From the NCBI RefSeq assembly GCF_009389715.1, contig NC_052397.1:13335355-13399354 (forward strand): a stretch of 64,000 bases of DNA, given 5' to 3'. The position numbers and the translations under genes are program-made. How positions within the stretch are numbered: position 1 is the stretch's first letter; each line of letters begins with the position of its first letter. The notes under the pieces were generated by a model, which had not been told where the DNA came from, ran no database searches, and worked only from the letters and a program-made list of their open reading frames with translations. Below are positions 48,478 through 60,800 of the stretch, piece after piece. The stretch comes from Phoenix dactylifera. Taxonomy: Eukaryota; Streptophyta; Magnoliopsida; Arecales; Arecaceae.

Positions 48478-48498
48478 TTTTTTTTTTTGGTAAGTCTC
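48478..48498 (-). mobile_element. Micro poly(A) retroinsertion with 14-bp target duplication
   Basis: Twenty-one bases (T11, GGTAAGTCTC) lie between TCTTTTGAAGGCTT (48464-48477) and TCTCTTGAAGGCTT (48499-48512), 13 of 14 identical. On the minus strand the insert is GAGACTTACC followed by A11. The TACC junction is also seen at 11.19 kb and 37.2 kb. Confidence 0.65.
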
Positions 48499-49375
48499 TC
48501 TCTTGAAGGCTTCATCACATTATCAAATTAATCAAATTTATGATCCACCATAGAGAACAAGATGACTGCATATTCACTGCTTGTTGAATAAATTATGTCT
48601 TGTTGAATAGATTATATGTCATGACAACATGAAGTACCAATGAAATCTACATATACCTTTAGTTGTGATTACTACTTACCCTAAGGTAATTTTTTTAATT
48701 AATCTTCATTTTTTTAAGTGGATCAAGTCAAGGTGCTCCTAAAGCCTTTTTTGGCACAAGAGATTAGAATGCCTTGGTGTGGTATGGATCAGAAGCATTA
48801 AGTCCAAATGAAATATAAAAACCTCTTTAAAAAAAATACTAAGATTATAAATATGTGTATGTTTCAATCCTCACAGCAAAATACATGGCCTATTATAGTT
48901 TTAATACTTGAAACACTTGGAAACCATTGGGTCGATATATTATACAAAAACAAAATAAACAAAAAAGTAGTCACGCATGATTTCAATATATATTAAAAAT
49001 GCATAGGCTTTATTTCCTAGAAGTTTGGAGTGAATCTAGCCTAACTTACTTTTTTTGATATGCACAAATGTCAAAGGCCCTTCATAATTAATACCATAAT
49101 TGTGGAGAATATGCTCTTTTAACATCTTAAATTCATAATGATGTATTTTATTAAACATAGCCATGCAAGTAGATTAATAGAAAATAGCAAGTGAGATAGA
49201 AATTAAAAATAATAAGATGTTGCTTGTGACAAGTCCATCTTCTTCTCTAGTGCTCCACATATTATTATTATTATTATTCTGATGGCTTATGCCAATGAAA
49301 GTGACATGCAATTTGTTTCTTTGCCATATTAATATTGGTTATATTCCCCTTTGCATTTCCTTTTTGCAAATTCAA

Positions 49376-49378
<3 letters not shown>

Positions 49379-49426
<48 letters not shown>
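49379..49426. repeat. AT dinucleotide microsatellite
   Basis: A pure AT run of about 48 bp. Confidence 0.95.
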
Positions 49427-49430
<4 letters not shown>

Positions 49431-51714
49431 GATCCCTTCTTCTTCTCTAGGATTCCAAGAATTTGGTTCACTTTGCATATTTTATTATTATGACCATTCT
49501 TGTAAATGCTGCCCTTTCAAAGAACCTACAGCCATCTTCCTATATTGCATGATGTTATTTCTTTGATACAGGGGCATTATTTTACTGTGCTAAAATTACA
49601 AAGACATCCTCTCTTTCCAATATGTCTTTTGTTTTTGCAAAACTTTTAAATTTTGATGGAAATGATTTTATAGAATCAACACTTTGAGGGGTCAAATTGC
49701 AAAAACACATGGTTGAGGAATGAAAAGTAACGCACCTAACGGTCAAAAAAAAAGACGGCCGTTAATAGTACGACTTTGTACCAAAAGAAGTAAGTAGGGA
49801 TCTACATACAAGATTTCGGAAGCTATGAGTTCTCCATCATTTTAGACCTTGTAAGGAGTTAATTGTAATAGTTGTAACAATAAACAAATTGGAGTCACAC
49901 TAATAGGAACGCATCCCACCGTCTCCAGGAGCTTTATACGAGAGCCATTCCTTGAGCCATTAAAAATGGGGCCAAAAAAAATCAACTTGTCAGATTTATT
50001 AAGACGGGGTGCATGTACTTTGTGGATTTTTTTTTAATCATTGAGAAGAATAAAATGAATAGGGAGAGAAAAGTTCAAACTTTTTTAAAAAACTAATATA
50101 TGAGTTATTTTCAAATAACAATACTAATTATAAGTTATTGTTTAATTTATAACTTTTTAAATATAGAAGATAAGATAACTTTAATTATAAAGAGTTTTGG
50201 ACAAGTAAGAATTATTAAAGAAAGATATTGGAAAACTCATATTTTGGTAGAATTCTAGAAATATTTTTTTTGGGTGGGCCTAAGGTGAGTGTGAGAAAGC
50301 AGTAGGAGTCGCACAGTTTTGTAGATGCACTTTCAGGCAGTCAGCTTCAAAGCCTTTCAATTTATATAAGATTATATATATTTACTAAATTTCTTATCAA
50401 AGAAAATTTGAACTCGAGAAACTTTAAAAAAAGTTAGAAATATAGATTCATAGATAATTAATATGGCATATTTTTTATTTAGCATAACGTTAAGTGGATC
50501 AACAAGTTCAAAGTCATGCCAATGAAACAAAAGCAACATCAGCTATAAGGCAAATGTCTCTTTTAATCAATTTTGTAGTACAATTTGTGCAACTTGGTAT
50601 CTTTACTATTATTTTGATTGGTGAAGTTTTTTTTTTGCCCTACCCTAAACAAGATAAGTTTATTAGTTTTAGAAATATTTATTAACATATGGAAAGTGAA
50701 TGTAATTTAACATTTAGTCTGACAAATGTCTTCTGATAATTTATTTTATATAATAATGAAGATATATTATTTATAAATAATATTTAGTTATAATAGTCAT
50801 TATTTGATCATTTCATTATTAATTCGATTCAAATATTTTTCAATTCAATGAACCTTTTTAATCTTGAAAATAAGTTTTAATTTTTAAACGTCTTTATAAT
50901 CAAGGAAATTTTGCAAGTAGAAAGCTATTATTTGTTTTTGTAAACTTTTTTTAATGTAAATATTCTAATTTAGTTTTTTGATGGACCATTTATATTCTAA
51001 TGCTCTTGATTATCATAACGCTGATTTTATATATATATACTGGCTAGTAGTAGTCTGTGCATTCTATATCAATATATATATGGATGCATCGACTAAGTTA
51101 AATGTGTGAACTGAAAAAGTGATGATCCCTTTTTGAAGATTGACATATTAAGTAGTTATTTTTCTATAAAATTTATTATGATTAAACCTTTATCTTAGGA
51201 ATTTTGCAAAAAAATCACTTTATTTTTATAGTTGCAACTTTTTATAAAAAAATATATCAATTTCAAACAATGTTGAACCACATATCCTGCCCTTTGAGTT
51301 TATTGCAAGTTTGTAACAATATTTTTACATGTGCACCAAGCCATATCATTTGCCCATCTATTAGGCTATTACCACTATGTATGCACAAATTCAGCTAAAT
51401 ATAAGCTCCTAACCTCCCTTTCCTTCTTTTTGGTTTCTCTGTATGGAGTTTTTTTATTATATTTTATTGAACTAGGTGGCTAGCCAATGAAACCATGGAT
51501 GGTATATTTGGAAATCATAAAGCAACTTATTTGCAGCAAGATGCTTTTTTTCTTCTTTTAATTAAAGTTGGTGATTATGATTTTTAGCTGTGATATTGTT
51601 ATTGGATCAAAAAATGGCTGGGTGATCAGGATCTGCACAGAAATATCTTGCGATAAGTTAAAAGTTCCATCCAATTTGATTTCTACAAAGGTACCTTTTC
51701 TTTGTCGAAGACAA

Positions 51715-51720
<6 letters not shown>

Positions 51721-51770
<50 letters not shown>

Positions 51771-51771
51771 C
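51721..51771. repeat. Compound TC/AC microsatellite
   Basis: About 13 TC units followed by about 12 CA units. Confidence 0.95.
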
Positions 51772-53458
51772 CCTGACATTGGAGAAGCCGGCGGTGGAAC
51801 CGCTCCCAAGGCGGCCGCCGAAATCACAACGGGTATGTCTTTGTCACGTGACACGGTTGGCACGGCAGGAGCAAAGATTCGGACATGGCTACCGGCCAAT
51901 AGGATCCTTCCAAGGACTGCTCCTGGCCCTGCCAGCCAACATGGGAGGCTGCTCATCTGGTTAAGGCTAAGTTGAAACGACCGCTCTCGGGCCGCCGCCG
52001 CCACTGCCGCCGCCGATCCTCTGATTTTGTTCGGCTCTTACTGAAATACCAGACATCCCCCTGCATATCATCAAAAAATTTAAAATTTATTAATTAAAAA
52101 ATTATTTTAAAAACTAAAATATTGATTGATATGAATATATTATATCAGCCAATATTTTGGATTTTGTCAATATATTGATTGAAATAATACGATCAAAAAT
52201 ATATATATATATATATAATCGGTGGTTAATTAAGGATCAAAAAGTTAATTTTGCCCCTGATGGTTTAAGAAAAACATGAATTTGAAATGTTTTGGAAGGT
52301 TTGGAGGGAGACAAAGTATTTTACAATTAAAAAATGGGTATCATTGGAGTCTACTAAAGAGCTACTATGAGGATAAGAACTCATTATGGATCGATGTATG
52401 AATTAGCTTGTGATCTGATGTATATGAAGTGATTTTAGAGAAAATCAAAGAAGTAATACTTGGAGGACCGCTCTACAAAAGAAGTCCTATAAAATAGTTG
52501 ATGTTTTGTGCATCATTTATTAGTAATTGGTCAATAGGATTATTTTCTATACAAGTCCAACTATGTCATGTTGATGAAAGATGAATATAACTGTTTAATT
52601 AAATTTGTCCCATAAAGTGATTTGCCTAGTATTACTCATCGTTGTTAATAAAGGGATCTTTGGAGTATATGCTTTTCATATACTTGGAGAATATTAATTT
52701 ATGAGTATGAATTTGACATTTTACTAGCAGCCTGTGAATGCAAAGTGTGATGTTAACTTTCTTGAATGCTCAATGCGTAAATATAATTCATGGAAGAATA
52801 TCATCTGCACATGAATATATCATTTTTTGAGAGTGATATAAATTTGTAAACTAGCCAGTAAAGTTAACATATATAATGTCATGCATTCATCCTTTCTTTT
52901 CAATTGGAAGGAAAGAGGCAAAGAAAATGAATTGCAAGAAAAGGCCCTCTTGTCCCCATCTTAATTCAGCCCATCATCTTTGATCTTATCATGAACCCTA
53001 GCTATCTAGCCCTGAAAGATGCTGTGCAGCCCCCACCCCTGATAGTTGGACAATGGAGTTTGGACTGGAGCATGGTGGAACAATTTAGCTGATAGAGTCC
53101 CTTGAAATTCATTGATCTCAGTTTACAAGCTCAATACATGCATCATGCATATATCAATAAAATAGATATCCATATTTATGTACCTGCAGTCATATTAAAT
53201 ATCTTAGAGCACATCTATTCCATGCATGTGTATGTGATGAACACATCTAAAATGTTCAAATTAGTAAGATTTGTCTGGTGGGAAGGTTCATGTGTAATAA
53301 GTATTGTGATTGCAAATCTTAAGATAAATTTTGAACTCCTGACGATCGAGAAGATTAACACCTGAAGAATATGTAGAGAAACAGCAGCAGTAACACAGTC
53401 ACATAATGTTAATCTCAAAGAAATTAGCATTACAATGGGAGAGGTATAAACAGACTTG

Positions 53459-53593
53459 CTAACAACCAGGTGGCAAATGAACATCTTTTTCAGTGTCACC
53501 ATCCAACCAAGGATCTGAACATTGGGCAAGCCACAAGAGACGCTTGAAGCGCATAGATTCCTCACAGACTGGTACTGACATCACCTTTGACAT
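53459..53593 (-). CDS. Possible terminal exon of the QWRF gene, or exon of an unknown minus-strand gene
   Basis: A minus-strand frame ending in TAG at 53459 reads VPVCEESMRFKRLLWLAQ, then SDPWLDGDTEKDVHLPPGC. It has balanced coding composition unlike the nearby intergenic frames. If an acceptor at GGCCAG is used (exon from 53593, 44 codons plus stop), it is in phase 0, matching the phase 0 donor after the QWRF exon at 54602. The V-x-E-x-S-M-R pattern resembles the usual QWRF family ending (V-x-x-C-S-L/M-R/K-T-H). The frame stays open further upstream to 53737, so it could instead be part of a different exon. I cannot decide from sequence alone. Confidence 0.35.
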   Translation of the reverse strand: MSKVMSVPVCEESMRFKRLLWLAQCSDPWLDGDTEKDVHLPPGC

Positions 53594-54056
53594 CTGGCCT
53601 CCCAAAAGATTCCATGCCCTTGTGTCGTCAAAACAAATGCGAAGTATATAAATGGATACAGATGGGAAAGGAAGTGCAAAGAATAAGGACTCCTTAGTGA
53701 TTTTTGATTGATTTTGCCATTCATAGCATGATAGCAAGAGGTATCATTCTTGACACAGGAGTGCACGGCTCACAGTTAAATAGCACCAAAGCAACACGAA
53801 CAATGTTCACTTTATCATCTAGGGCTTTGGAACAACTATATATCAAAAGATGGACAAGATACAAAAACCACTTTGATAAAGAAACTGGTGATCTTCCTTC
53901 TCTCCAACCAAAAAGAAAGCATTAATATATACAAAAGCTTTTCTTTGATCAGTACAGGAAAAAAGTATTCTGTATACAGCTAATGTATATCCTGCAAGGA
54001 AAAAGGCCATTCCTGTGGTAGTATCCATACAAAAATACATGAATCAGCCACCCTAG

Positions 54057-54305
54057 GTGAGATCAACAGAAGATTTAGAGGCACTCGCTTCGCTCCCAAC
54101 AAACCACCATGCTTTATTACCATTGGCACAATCTCCAGTTAGAAAAAGAAGAGGTTGCAGTGATGTTAGTGATCACGAAGGCAGAAACAGAATTGGCTCT
54201 ACAATTTCATCTGGCTGGGTTTCCGTTTTAGCTGTACTATATGCCCTTGCAGGCTACATTGTCTCACCTGTTGTCCAAGCGTTTGTTAATACAGACAATA
54301 TGTGA
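54057..54305 (+). CDS. Possible terminal exon of an unknown + strand gene
   Basis: After an acceptor-like CCACCCTAG (ending 54056) the frame reads STEDLEALASLPTNHHALLP, then SPVRKRRGCSDVSDHEGRNR, then a hydrophobic tail (WVSVLAVLYALAGYIVSPVV) and a stop at 54303. The basic cluster followed by one membrane-spanning segment near the C-terminus resembles a tail-anchored protein. No upstream exon was found, and the stretch lies antisense to the QWRF gene. It may be a real last exon, a gene fragment, or chance. Confidence 0.3.
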   Translation: MRSTEDLEALASLPTNHHALLPLAQSPVRKRRGCSDVSDHEGRNRIGSTISSGWVSVLAVLYALAGYIVSPVVQAFVNTDNM

Positions 54306-54601
54306 AAGTTGGAAAGGAAATGAGGATGGTTTTAGCTTGTTCTAAATGAGATTGCATCGGGAGCTGGGTGGGTGGCGTCCAACAGACATGTACATGCTCG
54401 CGCACATGTACACGCACAAGCACAGACAACCCAGTAAAGCATGCCATTGCCCACAATTACATATGCAGGATGGGGCACACTTCAAGGGACTTTTAGATTA
54501 CATTTCCACCCACGCCGTGTCCATTTGCCTCCTAATGTGATCATATCATGTAGCAAGTTAAACCATTTCCAGAAAATAATAAATCTGGCAGTATGACTTA
54601 C

Positions 54602-54742
54602 ATGCATAGCTGCTACTGTGGACAAGAGATCTCTGGATTGATCTAGTAATGCTTGCTCTTGAGCTGCCATTTTAGCCAGTTCAGACACCAAGGAACTAGT
54701 TCCTTCTACCTGTAGATAATGCCTTATACATATGAGGTACAT

Positions 54743-54800
<58 letters not shown>

Positions 54801-57800
54801 ATTGAATAAATGCAAGCTCGATCATACTTGAGGAAAATTAATAAGATCAAATAAAGATTGAAAATAAAGGGGGAAAACGGTTTTTTTTTCTTTCTTTTCC
54901 AACACATATTAACAATCAAAACTTTAACTTCTGCAGATTGCTACAATAACGACTAAGCTTTCCATATTATATGAGAGTCGGAGGCCTAACATTAATTAAC
55001 TAACATTAATCTTCAATGGCTGGCATTTTTGTCCAGCCCATTGAATCAATCAGTCAGAACTGGAAAAAATGAGTTCTGGACTAAGGTTGTCTTTTGCTTC
55101 CATTCTCTGCTCAATTTCAGACACTAAATGCTGTCCACTAACAATTCGTTTCAGGCATCAACAAACTCCAGGATCCTAAATATCTGTGTTAATGTACATA
55201 GTTAAACTCTAACATTGTTATTAGTTCTATTATTCAGGCATCAACGAACTCCAGGGTCCTATATATCTGTTTTGTTTTTGTTTTTTTTTCCGCTACAACC
55301 TAAATATCTGTGTTAATGTACATAGTCGAACATTGACATTGTTACTAGTTCTATTATTTCCATTTACAAGTTTGGCTAGATTGTGTGTGAGAGAAGGGGG
55401 TGGGTTGGTGTAGACAGTACAAATTACAATGTCTCAGGAAAAGCACTATCTACCATTGATGGATATCTATACAAAATGTCCATTACGTATGTCTTGAGGC
55501 ATGTTAAAATGTTAATTTATAAAATATATTACAAACTAAAAAAATGTTAAATCAAGTAGATGAATGAAGAATTGATTGAGCGATTATTATACCAAGATGT
55601 CTATGTGATTGCTTGGGCACCTAGGAAGTGGTCTCTCATGGATCATAGCAAGCAACTTGGCGCACCAGTAAGTGAATTGGGCGACTTGGTAGGTGCATGC
55701 TGCAGTGCATTTAATCCTACTCAACTATGGGCCAACCAATTGGGTGGCTAATCCCTCAGAATATGTGCTAAATAAATAATAAGCAAACTTTGGGATTCTT
55801 TTTTTTTATTTTGAAAATCTCAATTATGTCAAAAGCTGGCAGAAGTTACATATGCTAGCAAAAAATTATTGAAATGAATTAAAAGTTCCCCTTTCTTTGA
55901 GATTTTATGAGAAAATATAATAAAAAATCTACATATGCTAGAATTTTGGTAGTAATCTATTATAACTTGCAATGTACCACAATGTACACACTTTAACTGT
56001 CATCCTCTGATGTATCCATTTATTCTTCGTATGAGTTTGCATAGACTGTATGCACGTGCACGCCAAGTGTGAAATGCATCGAGTTGATTCCTAATAAAAA
56101 TGAATCTACTTAACAGATAATCTGGAACCAAAGTGAATGCTAGTAGTTGCATTGTGGAAGAACCATCTGCCAGTAGAAAGTCTTAACTAGCTTGACTAGT
56201 TGAGATGCAAGCCATAGCATCATATGCTCACTAGAGAAATTTGTCAGACAATGACCTAGCGAGATCCATTTCTAACAACCAATATTGGAAGTTCCATGAC
56301 TTCCAAAAGGGGGATTTTAATTTCATCATATGCTGACTAGATAAATTTGTCAGACAATCACCTACCTAGATCCACCTCTAACAACCAATATTGGAAATTC
56401 AGTGAATTCCAAAAGGGGGATTTTAGTTTCATCTCACAGGAATTCTGCATGCACTATCGAATCTGATAAGATTGTTAGGATGCTAAATTGACCTTTTCCA
56501 ATGCATGTTTCAATAGCTCATGGTTATATCTGCTTTTAGCTGTCATCTTTTGTGTCAATTCTCCATCCAATAAAAATATAAAATGCCCCTTGCAAGGCAC
56601 ATTATTATTATGAAAATGTTCCCCCTTTTCTCCCTCTTTTTTAACTCAAACTTCAATTTGGTTAGGCTTCTACAATATATGATCAACTTAATTTATCTTA
56701 GTTTTTGAATTGTTTTCTTAGGCCAACTTTGTGAGAACCCATATTGGGTTTTTCAAACAAGGATCTTGATGCCTTTCTCCTTATTTGGTTTTTAAACATA
56801 TACCAAATTTATTTAATTTCATGAACCCATTTTAAAACCTTCAACAATCATTTCTTGACTCTTCAAACATTTTCATCTTATTTAACGAATTTGTGAGCTT
56901 CTTTCTGCCATTTCTTGCAATTAATTGGTTGATTTTACTATTCATGATCAATATGAAATTTTTCTTAGTAATTAAACCATAATTGTCTTGTTTGTTTTTA
57001 TGGCTCATTTGCCTTGAAAATGCAAGTAGTCGATATTTTGCTACTTAAGCCATTCTCTATCACATGTGAGGAGGTTGGACCGCAAAACTGGCACCAAGAA
57101 CTGTGTTCATTATTGCCACTTTATGTAGTACATTTGGTAAGGTACATTCCCGTACCTACACAGGCATCCAACACTTTCTTTTTTTCTCATGGTTATGAAA
57201 CTATTCAAAACCAAGCAGTACGGGTTGGTACCAAGCGATATGGGGTGATTCAGCTCCGTTCAAATTGGTACGGACTGGTTGGGCTGATATACCGAATCAA
57301 ACCTGGGTAACTTATTGGTATGTTATGGTCACTACAGGGCAGGGCAGGCTGGTATGATTGACCTTGGTTGGATATTTGTATTTTCACATAAAAGTCTCAT
57401 CTTTTAGGACCACCACTATGTGAATTTGTTAAGCAGACCTCGGCTTCCCAACATAAGCATTTAAAGTTCCCTGGTACCCTCTGGCATGATTCAGACACCT
57501 TCACTTCCAAAACCCTTCTTTTTTTCACTAGTTTATTATGATTTTTTGAAGGCTTCATTGTCAATCTGCAAAGACCTCCTAATCCCACAGATGTCATCAT
57601 CTTGTCCAGCCTATAGCATCAGCCAACCTTGTCAGTTGGTTCTCCTTTCTGGTCTTTGTTAGCCCCATCTCGATTTTCTTTAGTACCCACCATGTTCACT
57701 TATGGCGGGCCTTTTCCTTCTCTTGGGTGCTACTTGGACTGTCACTAGGAGTTGCTTTAGTCTTAACACTTACTTTATGCCTTCCTTGCCCTCATGTTAT

Positions 57801-60800
57801 TTAGAACAACCTTCTGACCTAGCAATGCTATATTAGGATTTGAAGAACAATGGCTCTTCATCTTTTTACCTTGCCTTATGAAGTTTCATTGCCTCTCACT
57901 CTCCATTTCTGGATTTCCCTCATTCTTTGTTTCTTCACTGTTTCTTGATGTTCTGATCCTACTGTTCACCCTTCTCCTTTAAATATAAGCCTCCCATTGA
58001 ATAGCCTTCACTGCTTGTTTGATAAGCTAGTTGAGATATTACAATAATATTCGGCTGCCACCAAAGGTTAGGTGGAAATATTAGATTAGGTCTATATTCA
58101 TGAAATCAGGCAGGTTTTGGGTATGGATGCAAGTGAGGTGTCAGTTTGAATATCTAAGAATTTCTTGCCGAGCACTACCCAAGTATGATATCCAATACCC
58201 AATTATAAGCATTAGGTGTGGGTGTCAGTTCGAACATCTAAGAATTTCTTCTTGCCAAACACTACCCAATTTTCACACCAATGCCCTATTATAAGCATTC
58301 GGTGATGGCACTCTGGCTAAACGAGCATATAGGATGATGTTTGGTGCTAGATGCGAACACTACTAGACTCATTTTCCTCAGCATTTTAACTTTTTTACAG
58401 ACTCATCTATAATCAGCTAAATGTATAAAATCAAATAAAAATGTAGAAAAGCCTAAATCACAATCCAACATAAGCTAAACTGCATATCCATCCACTTCAA
58501 AATCATAATTAGTTCATTTAAATTTTGAAGGCAAACAATCAACAGCTTCTCCAAACCGATAGAGTTCAACCAAAGTCTGCCGAATCGGGACTGGGACCCT
58601 TACCGGTCGGTAGGCGAGTTGGTACGGTATGGGACCAACACACAGTACACTTGGGCGTGCCGGTTTCGAACTGGCACTCCAATTTTTTTTTAAGTTTTTC
58701 AAGTTTGATTAATTTATAATCAATTTTTTTTTTAACTTTGTTTTGAAGATTTTAAGTATAATTTGATGTTTTTGATATTTTCATAAGTCTAGTATAACCA
58801 AAAAGATGCATCTTGTTATTTTAAAGTGATACAAAACATAAAGTGATTAGTAAAATATTGCACGCTACAAGAAGCAACATGAAATATCCTAAAATCAAAT
58901 AGTGAAGTAAAAAATATAAAATAATGCAATCAATTACATATATTTAAAGTATATCATACATAACGATATCTAAAATTTCGTCGAGTGGCGATGCCTCTCG
59001 TAGATATCCGAATCATTAGCATAATCAGGAGGCACATCAGCCCACCCCTCTAACCAAGCGACATTGTGGTTTTGTATGTTTATCCCATAAAAAATGCATT
59101 CCGGATTATAAGTACTCTCAGATCTCTCACTGAAGCTCTAACTTTGAAAAATATCCTCTGGCTGATAATACGGTTGTGGAAAGGCCCACCCAAATATGCC
59201 GGCAGCAAAATCTGACTTGTAAAAGGCTCTGAACTGCGTAAGGTAGCAGCCATCGGAAGACGATGCTTCAAATGCACTATATCCATATCCGTATCTGTAT
59301 GGATCATAGGCTGCCAGTGGCTGTGTGTAATAGAATCCAGTATACGATTCAAAACGTGTATTGTCTGCCACATTTGTTGGGATGTGGCTGAAGTGGAACC
59401 AGGATCCAATAGCTCGTCATATATCCTTCTTTAGCATTGGGTGAACCCTCTGCTGCTTCGAATTCTTATTGGAGAAGGCATGTGCATCAAAATTATGGAT
59501 AATGGCTCCTGGTGGAATCTTCTTGGAAGACTTTTTTTTTTACTAAAAACTTCCAGCATAGATACAATATGGCCACCGCCTCTGCCGACGGCCTTTCTAA
59601 CTGAGAAGGTCCTTCTGATCTCTGAATCTGCCCTGCTACTCGCAGAGCCGGAGCTCAACTTGTAGTATGAGGGCCCAAATTGAGCCTTATGCCTAGCCAC
59701 CTCATCCTGCTGTCACTGATCATCCAAGCTCGTCTGAATGACAGTCTGAATTTGTCTTCTTGTCATCTCGAGCGGACGCCTTTCTCTGACTCCCTAGAGT
59801 GATTAGAAGGTAGCTTTGTCGCTCGGCGGTCCACTCTGCCTTCTTGGAAACCCTCTTTTGCTGCTTTGAAATCATCAAAGTGCTTCTTCATCAGCTGTCA
59901 AACCTCTTGTGGGCAATTCTAGCACAGATATGTCGAGATAACCACCAGCTAAGTATTGCTTCAACCTGGTTACCCCTTCTTCTTTGAATTCTGTGTTACA
60001 CTTCCAATGGTACCAATCCGAGAGTATTTATCCATGATCTCAACTAATGTTATGCTCTAGCTCATTTTTTTCTTAATGGTTCTATTCCAGCAGATTTATT
60101 AAGTATGTTAGTTTATCAATTATTTAAAAATAGCAAAATTTCTTTACTATTAAGATAATACTTTTTACTTCAAAAAATACATCTGATTTATCTAATGCAT
60201 AATACTATTTTTTTATATTTTATTTATTTATTTATTTATTTTTAATAATTTTTAAATTAAAAATTATGTTCAAATACCATAAATTTAGAAAAATATGTTT
60301 TTACTTCAGAAAATACTTCTAAAATATGTATTACGTCTACAAATTTTTTATAATTTTTGCTATAAATTATATACATTTAATCATTTTTAAATAAAAAAAT
60401 AAATATAAATATTTTAAAATTTATATATAATTTGAAAAATTTTAAAAAAATGTCATCGTGTAAATCATCAATAGATCTACAACATATCATAAAATCAATC
60501 CAAAATCAAAAATTTTGACATGATCTTTTCTTATTTTGCAAATTTTAAGGTATTTTTTGGCATAAAAAAGGAGAAAAAATGAGATAGAAAAAAGAAAGCA
60601 TATCTTATTTAGGGTTGGATTCTCCTTCAATCGTACTAAATCAATATATTTTTCGCCCTGAGGAAGGGAGGGTATTCGGACAGGTTGGGAAGGCCTAAGA
60701 AACATCTCGGGCCTTCCCAACCAACCTTTAAAACAAAAGTAAGAAAGGGAAGCCGGTTCGAAACTGGTCCGACTCGGTGCGAACCACTAGTTCCGCACGG

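Larger units (their letters stand above)
47310..53458. other. Intergenic DNA, AT-rich
   Basis: No gene supported. Contents: three degenerate 24-26-bp units (47792-47865); a micro-insertion (48478-48498); an AT microsatellite (49379-49426); a TC/AC microsatellite (51721-51771). A GC-rich stretch (51780-52020) has frames on both strands, including a minus one starting MAAAARERSFQLSL, but no recognised domain or splice pattern. Confidence 0.4.
54800..58570. other. Large QWRF intron, distal part, with tandem duplications
   Basis: No exon seen. A two-copy repeat (from about 55152 and 55236) carries a micro-insertion in its second copy. A 106-bp tandem duplication lies at 56221-56432. A possible GGTACGG-type MITE lies at about 57137-57364, without a matching target duplication. 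A two-copy repeat of 84-bp period starts near 58137 and 58221. Confidence 0.5.

Noticed and set aside
51558..52004. 148-codon minus frame and a matching + frame
   Set aside because: Both run through a TC/AC microsatellite giving Cys-Val or Ser-Leu repeats. No domain in the flanks.
54482..54919. 145-codon minus frame through the GA repeat
   Set aside because: Only 54709-54602 is a real QWRF exon. The rest is intron read-through, including a Ser-Leu run from the microsatellite.
57137..57364. Possible MITE with TAAGG/CAAGG ends and GGTACGG interior
   Set aside because: The ends look related to the hAT family, but the flanking octamers do not match, so the borders are not supported.
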